This document shows positions 1 to 5,954 of a DNA stretch of 8,956 bases, piece after piece. A program made the translations under genes and the position numbers. Origin of the DNA: Roseovarius sp. (GTDB lineage Bacteria > Pseudomonadota > Alphaproteobacteria > Rhodobacterales > Rhodobacteraceae); assembly GCA_007125415.1 (NCBI GenBank), contig SLDH01000345.1, positions 1-8,956 on the forward strand, read 5' to 3'. The notes below the pieces were generated by a model. The model made no database searches. It worked only from the letters and a program-made list of their open reading frames with translations, and had not been told where the DNA came from. The stretch's first letter is position 1. Each line of letters starts with the position of its first letter.

Positions 1-2
1 TC

Positions 3-665
3 CCCGCGCTGGAAGCCCTCGGGAGTGCAGGAGCGACCGAGGCCGATGTCATTGAGGCGATCCTTGCGCAGGCGCCTGCGCTCGGTTCGGATTCGGCGCG
101 TCAACTGGCGCGTGACTGGTTGCATGATTATGCGCAGGATGCCCGTGGGCTGCCGCTCCCGGTCGTGGAGGCGGCGCTTCAAAAATACGGGATGCGCCCC
201 GATCATCTGCTGACGGCGCTCGATGCCATGCCGGGCAGAGTTCTGCGGCGGCTGGCCAGCCTGCCCGAAGACATGGTGGGGCCGGTGGGGCTCGTCTCCT
301 GCGATGCGTCTGGCACCATCCTGCTGCGCAAGCCCTTGCCCGGCTTCGCCATTCCGCGCGCCGCCGGAGCCTGTCCACGCTGGCCGCTCTATCAGGTGCT
401 GAGCCAGCCCAACACGGCTGTTGCCGCTGCGCTTGTGCAGTCTGGCCGCGCGGAGGACCGTGTCCAGAGCTTTGCTCTCGCAGAACAGGTCGTGCCACCG
501 CGCTTCGGCATGGCCGCGCAGGTGCGTGCCTTCATGCTGCTCCTGCCGGCGAATGCGGGAGGGGATACAACGGCCGCCCGGCAGGTCGGCAGCACCTGCC
601 GGATTTGCCCGCGTGAAGGGTGTGTCGCGCGGCGCGAGCCCTCGATCGTTGCAAAGGCCTTTTGA
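3..665 (+). CDS. ScfR-family (XRE/DUF2083) transcriptional regulator, C-terminal part, 5'-truncated by the window edge
   Basis: The reading frame is open from the first bases to the TGA at 663-665, giving about 220 residues and no start, so only the C-terminal half is present; the in-frame TTG at 120 is an internal leucine. The visible part matches the effector-binding domain (DUF2083) of short-chain fatty acyl-CoA regulators: a VSCDASGTILLRK stretch, GFAIPRAAGACPRWPLY, and near the end a cysteine cluster CRICPREGC followed by RREPSI. Known ScfR proteins (PccR of Rhodobacter sphaeroides, RamB of actinobacteria) have an N-terminal XRE helix-turn-helix, which would lie upstream of the window, and control short-chain acyl-CoA assimilation. 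Its target and ligand cannot be read here. It lies 61 bp upstream of a two-component block on the same strand. The family is fairly sure, the ligand unknown. Confidence 0.72.
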   Translation, partial: PALEALGSAGATEADVIEAILAQAPALGSDSARQLARDWLHDYAQDARGLPLPVVEAALQKYGMRPDHLLTALDAMPGRVLRRLASLPEDMVGPVGLVSCDASGTILLRKPLPGFAIPRAAGACPRWPLYQVLSQPNTAVAAALVQSGRAEDRVQSFALAEQVVPPRFGMAAQVRAFMLLLPANAGGDTTAARQVGSTCRICPREGCVARREPSIVAKAF

Positions 666-690
666 CACCGCCTGCATCCTTCCACATAGT
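662..690 (+). promoter_or_regulatory. Sigma70-type promoter for the response regulator/kinase operon
   Basis: TTGACA (662-667, a perfect -35) is followed by a 17-base spacer and CATAGT (685-690, 4 of 6 matches to TATAAT). The -35 overlaps the TGA stop of the upstream regulator. Transcription would start near 697, leaving a leader of about 30 bases before the GTG at 727. This suggests the two-component genes have their own promoter in addition to any read-through. It is a sequence match only. Confidence 0.55.
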
Positions 691-726
691 GGCCGGACGG
701 CACATACCGCAGGGGAGGGCGCGTAG

Positions 727-1095
727 GTGACCAAGAAAGTTCTCTTGATCGAAGACGAGCCCAACATCATCGAGGCGGTAAGCTTCATCCTGTCCCGCGC
801 GGGGCTCGATGTGAAGACCCATTCCAATGGGCATGATGCGGTGGAGGCCGTGCGTGCGCGCGATCCCGATCTGGTGATCCTCGATATCATGTTGCCGGGC
901 AGGAACGGCTTTGACATCCTCCAGGATATTCGCGCCGATGCCGATCTGGCTGATCTGCCGGTGCTGATGCTGACGGCGCGCGGCCAGGAGAAGGATCGCG
1001 AACTGGCCAAGCGGTTCGGTGTAAGCCGCTTCATGACCAAGCCCTTCTCCAATGCCGAGGTGCTGGAGGCGGTGCGCGACATGGTGGCTCCATGA
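727..1095 (+). CDS. Receiver-only response regulator (CheY/Spo0F-like)
   Basis: This is a 122-residue single receiver domain with no output domain. The full receiver signature is present: acidic pocket E9-D10, phosphoacceptor D53 in LVILDIMLPG, T83 at the end of beta4 and K105 in the MTKPF motif. It should accept a phosphate from a histidine kinase, and the SSF-type kinase two genes downstream is the obvious partner. It starts with GTG, preceded by a strong Shine-Dalgarno AGGGGAGGG (711-719) at about 7 bases. Its stop overlaps the next start as ATGA (1092-1095), indicating translational coupling. Having no DNA-binding domain, it must act by protein contact or phosphorelay; targets could include the neighbouring ScfR protein or a gene elsewhere. 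In the well-studied CrbS/R and CbrA/B systems the regulator carries a DNA-binding domain, so this arrangement differs. Confidence 0.93.
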   Translation: MTKKVLLIEDEPNIIEAVSFILSRAGLDVKTHSNGHDAVEAVRARDPDLVILDIMLPGRNGFDILQDIRADADLADLPVLMLTARGQEKDRELAKRFGVSRFMTKPFSNAEVLEAVRDMVAP

Positions 1096-1367
1096 GCCGC
1101 AAGCCGTCTTCTCTTTTTGTCGAGCGTGAGGTCTATCGCAAGCGCCGGATGATCGATGCGGCGCGCGTCCTGCCGATCCTGGGCGCGGCGCTCTTTCTCC
1201 TGCCGGTTCTGTGGCGTTCGCCTGAGGGGCTGGGCCTGCCCACGACCCATCTCATGGGCTATCTCTTCGGGATCTGGCTGCTGCTGACGGTGGGGGCGGC
1301 TGCCCTTTCAAGCTATATCGCCTCCATCCCCGAGCCCGATGAGGACCCGCCGGAGGCGCGGGGCTGA
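1092..1367 (+). CDS. Small two-helix inner-membrane protein
   Basis: This 91-residue protein has a basic N-terminal cytoplasmic stretch (REVYRKRRMIDAAR), two hydrophobic segments at about residues 24-41 and 53-77, and an acidic, proline-rich tail (PEPDEDPPEARG). The topology prediction is both ends in the cytoplasm. It overlaps the response regulator by 4 bases (ATGA) and the kinase by 1 base (TGATG), so all three are probably made in fixed proportion. Size, topology and position directly before an SSF-domain gene recall the small DUF485 (YjcH) and DUF4212 proteins encoded next to acetate/solute symporters, but I do not see a clear family signature. A role as a small subunit of the kinase's symporter domain is inference. 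Confidence 0.85.
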   Translation: MSRKPSSLFVEREVYRKRRMIDAARVLPILGAALFLLPVLWRSPEGLGLPTTHLMGYLFGIWLLLTVGAAALSSYIASIPEPDEDPPEARG

Positions 1368-4048
1368 TGGCCACGCTGAACCTGCTGGTTCTGGTCTGCC
1401 TGCTTTATGTGGCGCTGCTTTTCGCGGTTGCCTTCGGTGCGGACCGCGCGGCACTCCACGGTCGCAGCCGATGGCTGCGCTCTTCGTTGATCTACACGCT
1501 TTCGTTGTCGATCTATTGCACCGCCTGGACCTTTTACGGTGCGGTGGGATTCGCTGCGCGCTCGGGGCTGGAATATCTGACGATCTATCTCGGCCCCACG
1601 CTGGTTATGATCGGTTGGTGGTATACGCTGCGCAAGATGGTGCGGATCGGGCGAAGCCAGCGGATCACCTCGATCGCGGACCTCATCTCCTCGCGCTACG
1701 GCAAGTCGACACTGCTCGCGGTTCTGGTGACCGTCATCGCCGTGATCGGAACCATGCCCTATGTCGCGCTGCAATTGCAATCGGTGGCCTTGTCCTTCGA
1801 TGCCTTCGCGGAGGCCGAACCGGGTGGGCGCGCGCCGAACACGGAGGCCACAGCCTTGTGGGTGGCGCTGGGGCTTGCCATCTTCACGGTGCTCTTCGGC
1901 ACGCGCAACCTCAACGCCAATGAACGCCATCACGGGGTGGTCATGGCCATCGCGCTCGAGGCGGTGGTCAAGCTTTTTGCGCTTCTGGCAGTCGGCGTCT
2001 TCGTGGTCTGGGGTCTTTCGGGGGGGGTGGGCGACACGCTGGCGCGGATCGATGCCTCCAACATCGCCCGCTGGGAGGTGTCGGGCAGCCGCTGGGTAGG
2101 GCTGACCATGCTGTCGGCGATGGCCTTTCTGTGCTTGCCACGGATGTTTCAGGTCATGGTCGTGGAGAATGAGGACGAGCGCCATCTGCGCACCGCAAGT
2201 TGGGCCTTTCCGACCTATATCATGCTGATCTCTCTGTTCGTCGTGCCGATTGCCGTTGTCGGGCTCGACATTCTGCCCGCGGGGTCGAACCCCGATCTCT
2301 TCGTGCTGACGCTGCCACTGCACGCAGGACAGGACGGCCTGGCGATCCTGTCCTTTCTGGGCGGGTTTTCCTCGGCCACTTCAATGGTGATCGTGGCGGC
2401 GATTGCCCTCTCGACAATGCTGTCGAACCATATCGTGATGCCGATCTGGCTGCGGATGAGCGGCAAACACGCCATGATGTCGGGCGATGTCCGCGAGGTG
2501 GCGCTGCTGGCGCGGCGGTTTTCCATCGTCTTCGTGGTCCTTCTGGGCTATGCCTATTTCCGCCTGTCGGGAGGCGGGGCCGCGCTGGCGGCGATGGGGC
2601 TTGTGTCCTTCGCGGGTGTCGCGCAGTTCCTGCCTGCCATGATGGGTGGTATCTTCTGGCGCGGAGCCACGCGCGCCGGGGCGCTGGCGGGGCTTCTCGT
2701 CGGTGCCATGATCTGGTTCTACACAATGTTCCTGCCCAGTTTCGGGGCGTCCTTGCTGATGCCGCAGGCGGTTCTCGATCACGGGCTTTTCGGGCAGGAC
2801 TGGCTGCGCCCTTACGCCCTTTTCTGGACCAATGGGATGGACCCGGTGGTTCACGCGGTGATGTGGAGCCTGACGCTCAACATCCTCACCTTTGTCACCG
2901 TGTCGATCTTCAGCTTTCCCAGCCCGCTCGAGCGCTTGCAGGGGGCTCAGTTCGTCAATGTCTTTCGCCATACCAGCACGACCGGCACATGGAGCGGCGG
3001 GCTTGGACAAAGCGAGGATCTGCTGACGCTGGCCCAGCGGATCATGGGGGCGGTGCCAGCACAGCAGTTCTTCGCCGCCGCCGCGCAGCGGCAGGGGCTG
3101 GAGGGATATCTGCCCGAACCCTCGACCGATTTTCTGCAAGAGCTCGAGCGCGAATTGTCGGGCTCCGTAGGCGGCGCGACCGCTCATGCGATGGTCAGCC
3201 AGATCGTGGGCGGGGCGACCGTATCGGTCGAGGATCTGATGGCGGTGGCCGATGAAACCGCGCAGATCATGGAATATTCCAACCAGCTTGAAGCGAAATC
3301 GCAGGAATTGCAGCGCGCCGCGCGCCAATTGCGGGAGGCGAATGACAAGCTCACTCAGATGTCCGTCCAGAAAGACAGCTTTCTTTCGCAGATCAGCCAC
3401 GAATTGCGCACGCCGATGACATCGCTGCGCTCCTTCTCGGAGATCCTGCGGGACAGCGACAATCTCACATCGGAGGAGACGCGCAGATACGCCTCGATCA
3501 TTCATGACGAGGCGCTGCGCCTCACACGATTGCTCGACGATCTGCTGGATCTCAGCGTGCTGGAAAACGGCCAGGTGGTGATGAACGAACAGGTGGGCAC
3601 GCTTCAGACGGTGCTTGACCGGTGCACGGCGATGGCGGTGGGCGAGGGGCGCAAGCTGGAGATCATCCGCAATCGCGAGGCCGAGGATATCGTGCTTCAC
3701 ACCGATCTCGACCGGCTGGCGCAGGTTTTCATCAACCTCATTTCGAACGCGCGGAAATATTCCGATGCCGAGGCGCCCGTCCTGACCATCCGTTCCGCGC
3801 TGGACCGTGACCGGGTGCTCATTGATTTCACCGACAATGGCAGCGGCATTCCCACGGAGGAACAATCGGTGATCTTCGAGAAATTCGCGCGCGTGGGCCA
3901 GAACGAGGCGGGCGGTGCGGGCCTCGGGTTGGCGATCTGCCGCGAGATCATGCAGCGGCTGGGGGGCAGCATCACCTACCTGCCGGGCCAGAGCGGCACT
4001 GCCTTCCGTGTGACCCTGCCGGTCTCCACGCGGGTCGCGGCGCAATGA
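1367..4048 (+). CDS. Sodium:solute symporter-type sensor histidine kinase (CbrA/CrbS-like)
   Basis: This is an 893-residue fusion of a transporter-like sensor and a kinase. Residues 1 to about 515 hold roughly 13 membrane segments of the SSF (PutP-like) fold, including the YCTAWTFYG segment (50-58), GGFSSATSM (332-340) and WRGATRAGALAGLLVG (431-446). Residues about 545-625 look like the STAC linker known from such kinases, followed by a coiled coil (about 630-670). The HisKA domain carries H678 in SQISHELRTP. The ATPase domain has the N box with N794 (NLISNARKYS), G1 box DNGSGIP (823-829) and G2 box GAGLGLAI (850-857). All catalytic boxes are intact. No PAS domain is evident between STAC and HisKA, unlike many relatives, and there is no attached receiver. 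The family senses or transports small molecules; CrbS-type members control acetyl-CoA synthetase, but the ligand here cannot be read from sequence. The ATG overlaps the preceding stop. Confidence 0.93.
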   Translation: MATLNLLVLVCLLYVALLFAVAFGADRAALHGRSRWLRSSLIYTLSLSIYCTAWTFYGAVGFAARSGLEYLTIYLGPTLVMIGWWYTLRKMVRIGRSQRITSIADLISSRYGKSTLLAVLVTVIAVIGTMPYVALQLQSVALSFDAFAEAEPGGRAPNTEATALWVALGLAIFTVLFGTRNLNANERHHGVVMAIALEAVVKLFALLAVGVFVVWGLSGGVGDTLARIDASNIARWEVSGSRWVGLTMLSAMAFLCLPRMFQVMVVENEDERHLRTASWAFPTYIMLISLFVVPIAVVGLDILPAGSNPDLFVLTLPLHAGQDGLAILSFLGGFSSATSMVIVAAIALSTMLSNHIVMPIWLRMSGKHAMMSGDVREVALLARRFSIVFVVLLGYAYFRLSGGGAALAAMGLVSFAGVAQFLPAMMGGIFWRGATRAGALAGLLVGAMIWFYTMFLPSFGASLLMPQAVLDHGLFGQDWLRPYALFWTNGMDPVVHAVMWSLTLNILTFVTVSIFSFPSPLERLQGAQFVNVFRHTSTTGTWSGGLGQSEDLLTLAQRIMGAVPAQQFFAAAAQRQGLEGYLPEPSTDFLQELERELSGSVGGATAHAMVSQIVGGATVSVEDLMAVADETAQIMEYSNQLEAKSQELQRAARQLREANDKLTQMSVQKDSFLSQISHELRTPMTSLRSFSEILRDSDNLTSEETRRYASIIHDEALRLTRLLDDLLDLSVLENGQVVMNEQVGTLQTVLDRCTAMAVGEGRKLEIIRNREAEDIVLHTDLDRLAQVFINLISNARKYSDAEAPVLTIRSALDRDRVLIDFTDNGSGIPTEEQSVIFEKFARVGQNEAGGAGLGLAICREIMQRLGGSITYLPGQSGTAFRVTLPVSTRVAAQ

Positions 4049-4071
4049 TACCTCTCGCGGTCCTGCTCGCA

Positions 4072-4087
4072 GTAACAATCCGGTAAC
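4072..4087 (+). promoter_or_regulatory. GTAAC direct repeat, possible response-regulator (CtrA-like) site
   Basis: In the 80-bp gap between the kinase and the FliM-like gene, GTAAC occurs at 4072-4076 and again at 4083-4087, an exact 11-base period (one DNA turn). That is the geometry of OmpR/CtrA-class dimers. The alphaproteobacterial CtrA consensus TTAA-N7-TTAA has the same period, and each half here differs at the first base. No convincing -10 hexamer follows. Suggestive only. Confidence 0.3.
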
Positions 4088-4128
4088 CGCCCTTCTGCTA
4101 GTCTGACTACGGCAGGACAGCGCAGGGA

Positions 4129-5175
4129 ATGGCAGCGGGCATGACAGAGGCGGGGCCAGGTTCGATCATCCACAAGAAAACCCGCTTCGGGCGGGAAGGG
4201 TTTGATGCGCGCGCCATGACCCCGGCCAAGGCGCTGCGCCTCGCGCTGGCCAGATCGGCGGACACGCTGTTCGATCTGGCCCTTTCGGTCATCACGATCG
4301 AACAGCGCCATATCACCGCACAGGCGGTCGCAGGCGCGCTGGGCGATGACGGCTTGCTGATCCTGCTCGACGGGGCCGAGGCAGGGCGCGGTGCCGTCAA
4401 GCTGGACAGGCCGTTGATCACCGGGCTGATCGAGGCGCAGATCATCGGTGAGGTGCGCGCGGCCGAGGTGCGGCCCCGCCGCTTCACGCGCACCGATGCC
4501 GCGATGGCAGCCCCGTTTCTGGATGCGGCCTTGCGTGGCTTCGATGAGGAACTGTCGGGCGAGGATGAGGGACACAGGCCCTTTGCCTTGCGTTTCGGGG
4601 ACCAGATGGAGGATGCCCGCGTGCTGAGCCTTGCGCTGGAAGGGGCGGAGTATGACCTCTTTCGCGTCACCGTCGATCTTGGCAGCGGCGCGCGCATCGG
4701 CGTGATCACCGTGCTTTTTCCAAAGCGGCCGGCGCAGAAGGCGGCAGGCCATGAGGTTGCGCCCGCTGCGCCCTGCCTGAGCGGTGGTCTGGCCAGGAAC
4801 GCGCTCGATGCGACGGCCACGCTGGACGCTGTTCTGGCACGTCTCAGCCTGCCGCTGCGCGAAATCTGCGCTTTCGAGCCGGGAACGGTCCTGAGCCTTC
4901 CGGCTGAGGCCATCGGCGCAACAGAGCTTTACGCGCCGAAAAACCATCTCGTTGCCGCCGTTCGGCTGGGCCAGATGAATGGCCAGCGCGCCGTGCGCCT
5001 TGTGGATGGCAGCGATGGTGACCCGCTCAGCGCGCCCATCATCAAGGGTACGCATGACCTGCCGCAGGCTCCCGCGCCCGATGCGCCTTCGGGTGCGGCC
5101 AGTCCGGTGCCGCGTGAAAAGGCCGGGGCGGGAAGGGCGTTGGCGAAAGACAGGCCCGCCCCGGCCGAAAGTTGA
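4129..5175 (+). CDS. Orphan FliM-like protein with C-terminal SPOA (FliM/FliN) domain
   Basis: This is a 348-residue soluble protein. Residues about 228-292 form a SPOA domain like the C-terminus of FliM and FliN: the LSLPLREICAFEPGTVLSLP stretch followed by LYAPKNHLVAAVRLGQMNGQRAV. Residues about 30-195 resemble the FliM middle domain, with a KLDRPLITGLIEAQIIGEV segment and RRFTRTDAAMAAPFLDAAL. The N-terminal CheY-binding peptide of FliM (an LSQxEIDALL-like helix) is absent; the N-terminus reads IIHKKTRFGREGF instead. A long Pro/Ala-rich disordered tail follows residue 300. In the flagellar switch FliM binds FliG and FliN and sets rotation direction; SPOA proteins also occur in type III secretion C-rings. 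No other flagellar gene is in the window, so its role is unclear. The start could instead be the ATG at 4141; 4129 has AGGA 11 bases upstream, and neither site is strong. Confidence 0.8.
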   Translation: MAAGMTEAGPGSIIHKKTRFGREGFDARAMTPAKALRLALARSADTLFDLALSVITIEQRHITAQAVAGALGDDGLLILLDGAEAGRGAVKLDRPLITGLIEAQIIGEVRAAEVRPRRFTRTDAAMAAPFLDAALRGFDEELSGEDEGHRPFALRFGDQMEDARVLSLALEGAEYDLFRVTVDLGSGARIGVITVLFPKRPAQKAAGHEVAPAAPCLSGGLARNALDATATLDAVLARLSLPLREICAFEPGTVLSLPAEAIGATELYAPKNHLVAAVRLGQMNGQRAVRLVDGSDGDPLSAPIIKGTHDLPQAPAPDAPSGAASPVPREKAGAGRALAKDRPAPAES

Positions 5176-5235
5176 CGCGCCGTGCAGCCGCGTGCCAGCG
5201 GAGCATTGCCAGGGCTGCCTGAAACTGTGTGGCGC

Positions 5236-5249
5236 TTGATCGAGGTCAA
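5236..5249 (+). promoter_or_regulatory. FNR/FnrL-type binding box upstream of the DksA-like gene
   Basis: TTGATCGAGGTCAA matches the FNR-family palindrome TTGAT-N4-ATCAA at 9 of 10 informative positions. It lies in the 138-bp non-coding gap, with its centre about 71 bases before the ATG at 5314. Its centre is about 41.5 bases before the start site implied by the -10 element at 5273-5278, which is the class II activator position. In Rhodobacteraceae such boxes are used by FnrL and by Dnr/NnrR-type regulators that respond to low oxygen or nitric oxide. Which of these would bind cannot be told from the box. Confidence 0.55.
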
Positions 5250-5272
5250 GGCGGATGGCGCGACCCGAAGGC

Positions 5273-5278
5273 TAGAGT
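5273..5278 (+). promoter_or_regulatory. Candidate -10 element of the FNR-type promoter
   Basis: TAGAGT matches TATAAT at 4 of 6 positions, including the key TA and the final T. Transcription would begin near 5284, leaving about 30 bases of leader with the strong ribosome site GGAGGAT (5301-5307) before the ATG. No good -35 is present at the expected place, where the FNR-type box sits instead, as expected for an activator-dependent promoter. Confidence 0.4.
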
Positions 5279-5313
5279 CTCGTCGTACCAGACAGCCCGG
5301 GGAGGATAGGACC

Positions 5314-5637
5314 ATGCCTGATCTAGATTATTTCCGGACACGTTTGCTGGGCCGGCTGGATGAGCTTGATTCAAGACTGCACGATATTGAGGCAGAGCTG
5401 GACGCTCCGCACTCGAATGACTGGGAAGAACTGGCTGTCGAGCGTGAGGATGACGAAATGCTTGAGACGCTGGGCCGTTCGGGTCAGGCTGAGATAAATC
5501 GCATCCGCGCGGCGTTGCAGCGGTTGCGTGACGGCACATACGGCATATGTGCGAAGTGTGGCGAAGGGATATCGACAGAACGTTTGGAGGTGCTGCCCGA
5601 AACACCGCTATGCAAGTTCTGTGTTGCAGAAGCATAA
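5314..5637 (+). CDS. DksA/TraR-family zinc-finger protein
   Basis: This 107-residue protein has an N-terminal coiled-coil hairpin (about residues 4-72) and a C-terminal C4 zinc finger with C79, C82, C100 and C103 (CxxC-x17-CxxC, the exact DksA spacing). DksA proteins enter the RNA polymerase secondary channel and, with ppGpp, reset promoter choice. The coiled-coil tip motif DxxDxA of DksA appears here as D36-W-E-E39-L-A41, that is DxxExA. With 107 residues it is shorter than the roughly 150-residue housekeeping DksA, so it is probably a paralogue. I chose the ATG at 5314 because GGAGGAT lies 6 bases upstream; an in-frame extension to 5182 has no ribosome site and would run through the FNR-type promoter. 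A 38-base gap leads to the next gene, probably co-transcribed. GC content is lower than in its neighbours. Confidence 0.88.
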   Translation: MPDLDYFRTRLLGRLDELDSRLHDIEAELDAPHSNDWEELAVEREDDEMLETLGRSGQAEINRIRAALQRLRDGTYGICAKCGEGISTERLEVLPETPLCKFCVAEA

Positions 5638-5675
5638 GAGACGCGGCAGCCTGACCTGTCTGGGAGGAACGAAGA

Positions 5676-5885
5676 ATGAGTATAAGCGAGACGAGATTGA
5701 ACAGATTGCTGGCCCGGATCGACGAGGCCGGTCTCGAAGATCGTCACAAATACTATCATGCGCTCAACCGGGAGATACACGAGCTTAAGGAAGCCGGTAA
5801 GCCTGTGCCCTCCGAGTTGAGCCTGATGGCCGAAGAGATGCTTACCGAGATGGTCGAGGCCCGTATCGACAATCTGCCGGTCTGA
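5676..5885 (+). CDS. Small helical protein of unknown function
   Basis: I do not recognise this 69-residue protein. It is soluble, charged and predicted to be mostly helical, with an early amphipathic stretch (ETRLNRLLARIDEAG), a middle segment YYHALNREIHELKEAG, and an acidic second half (LSLMAEEMLTEMVEARIDNL). There are no cysteines, no signal peptide and no membrane segment. A strong ribosome site GGGAGG (5662-5667) lies 8 bases before the ATG, which supports real translation. It follows the DksA-like gene by 38 bases with no promoter or terminator seen between them, so it probably shares the FNR-type promoter. Its lower GC content matches that of the DksA-like gene. An association with the same stress or low-oxygen response is inference from position. 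Confidence 0.75.
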   Translation: MSISETRLNRLLARIDEAGLEDRHKYYHALNREIHELKEAGKPVPSELSLMAEEMLTEMVEARIDNLPV

Positions 5886-5929
5886 GCTTCCGCGCTTGCC
5901 CTTTGTGTGGGATGCCGCTGTAATGGCAG

Positions 5930-5942
5930 CCACGAGACGTGG
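5930..5942 (+). other. Short hairpin just upstream of a ribosome-binding site
   Basis: CCACG-AGA-CGTGG forms a 5-bp stem with a 3-base loop, ending two bases before the GAGG ribosome site (5944-5947) of the next gene. It has no T-tract, so it is not a standard terminator. It might tune translation of the downstream gene or be chance. Confidence 0.25.
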
Positions 5943-5954
5943 TGAGGGGCAGGG

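Noticed and set aside
120..122. TTG at 120 as the start of the first gene
   Set aside because: The frame is open to the window edge and the family needs an upstream helix-turn-helix domain.
1313..2323. 336-codon minus-strand open frame opposite the symporter domain
   Set aside because: Same antisense composition with no motif; it spans the border of two convincing plus-strand genes.
2381..4078. 565-codon open frame on the minus strand opposite the kinase
   Set aside because: It is rich in Arg, His and Gln as expected for the antisense of a GC-rich gene, has no recognisable domain, and the plus-strand kinase is unambiguous.
4058..4089. Inverted repeat GCGGT/ACCGC after the kinase gene as a terminator
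   Set aside because: The 5-bp stem has a 22-base loop and no T-tract.
4171..4195. Terminator-like structure on the minus strand (CCCGC-CCGAA-GCGGG followed by TTTTCTTG)
   Set aside because: It lies inside the start of the FliM-like coding region, the stem is only 5 bp, the T-tract is short, and no minus-strand gene ends nearby.
3976..5055. 359-codon minus-strand open frame opposite the FliM-like gene
   Set aside because: The plus-strand frame shows FliM/SPOA motifs; the minus-strand frame shows none.
5184..5218. Inverted repeat GCAGCC/GGCTGC after the FliM-like gene as a terminator
   Set aside because: It has a 23-base loop and no T-tract.
5182..5313. N-terminal extension of the DksA-like protein
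   Set aside because: It has no ribosome site, would cover the FNR-type promoter, and the extra residues do not resemble the family; the start at 5314 has GGAGGAT at good spacing.
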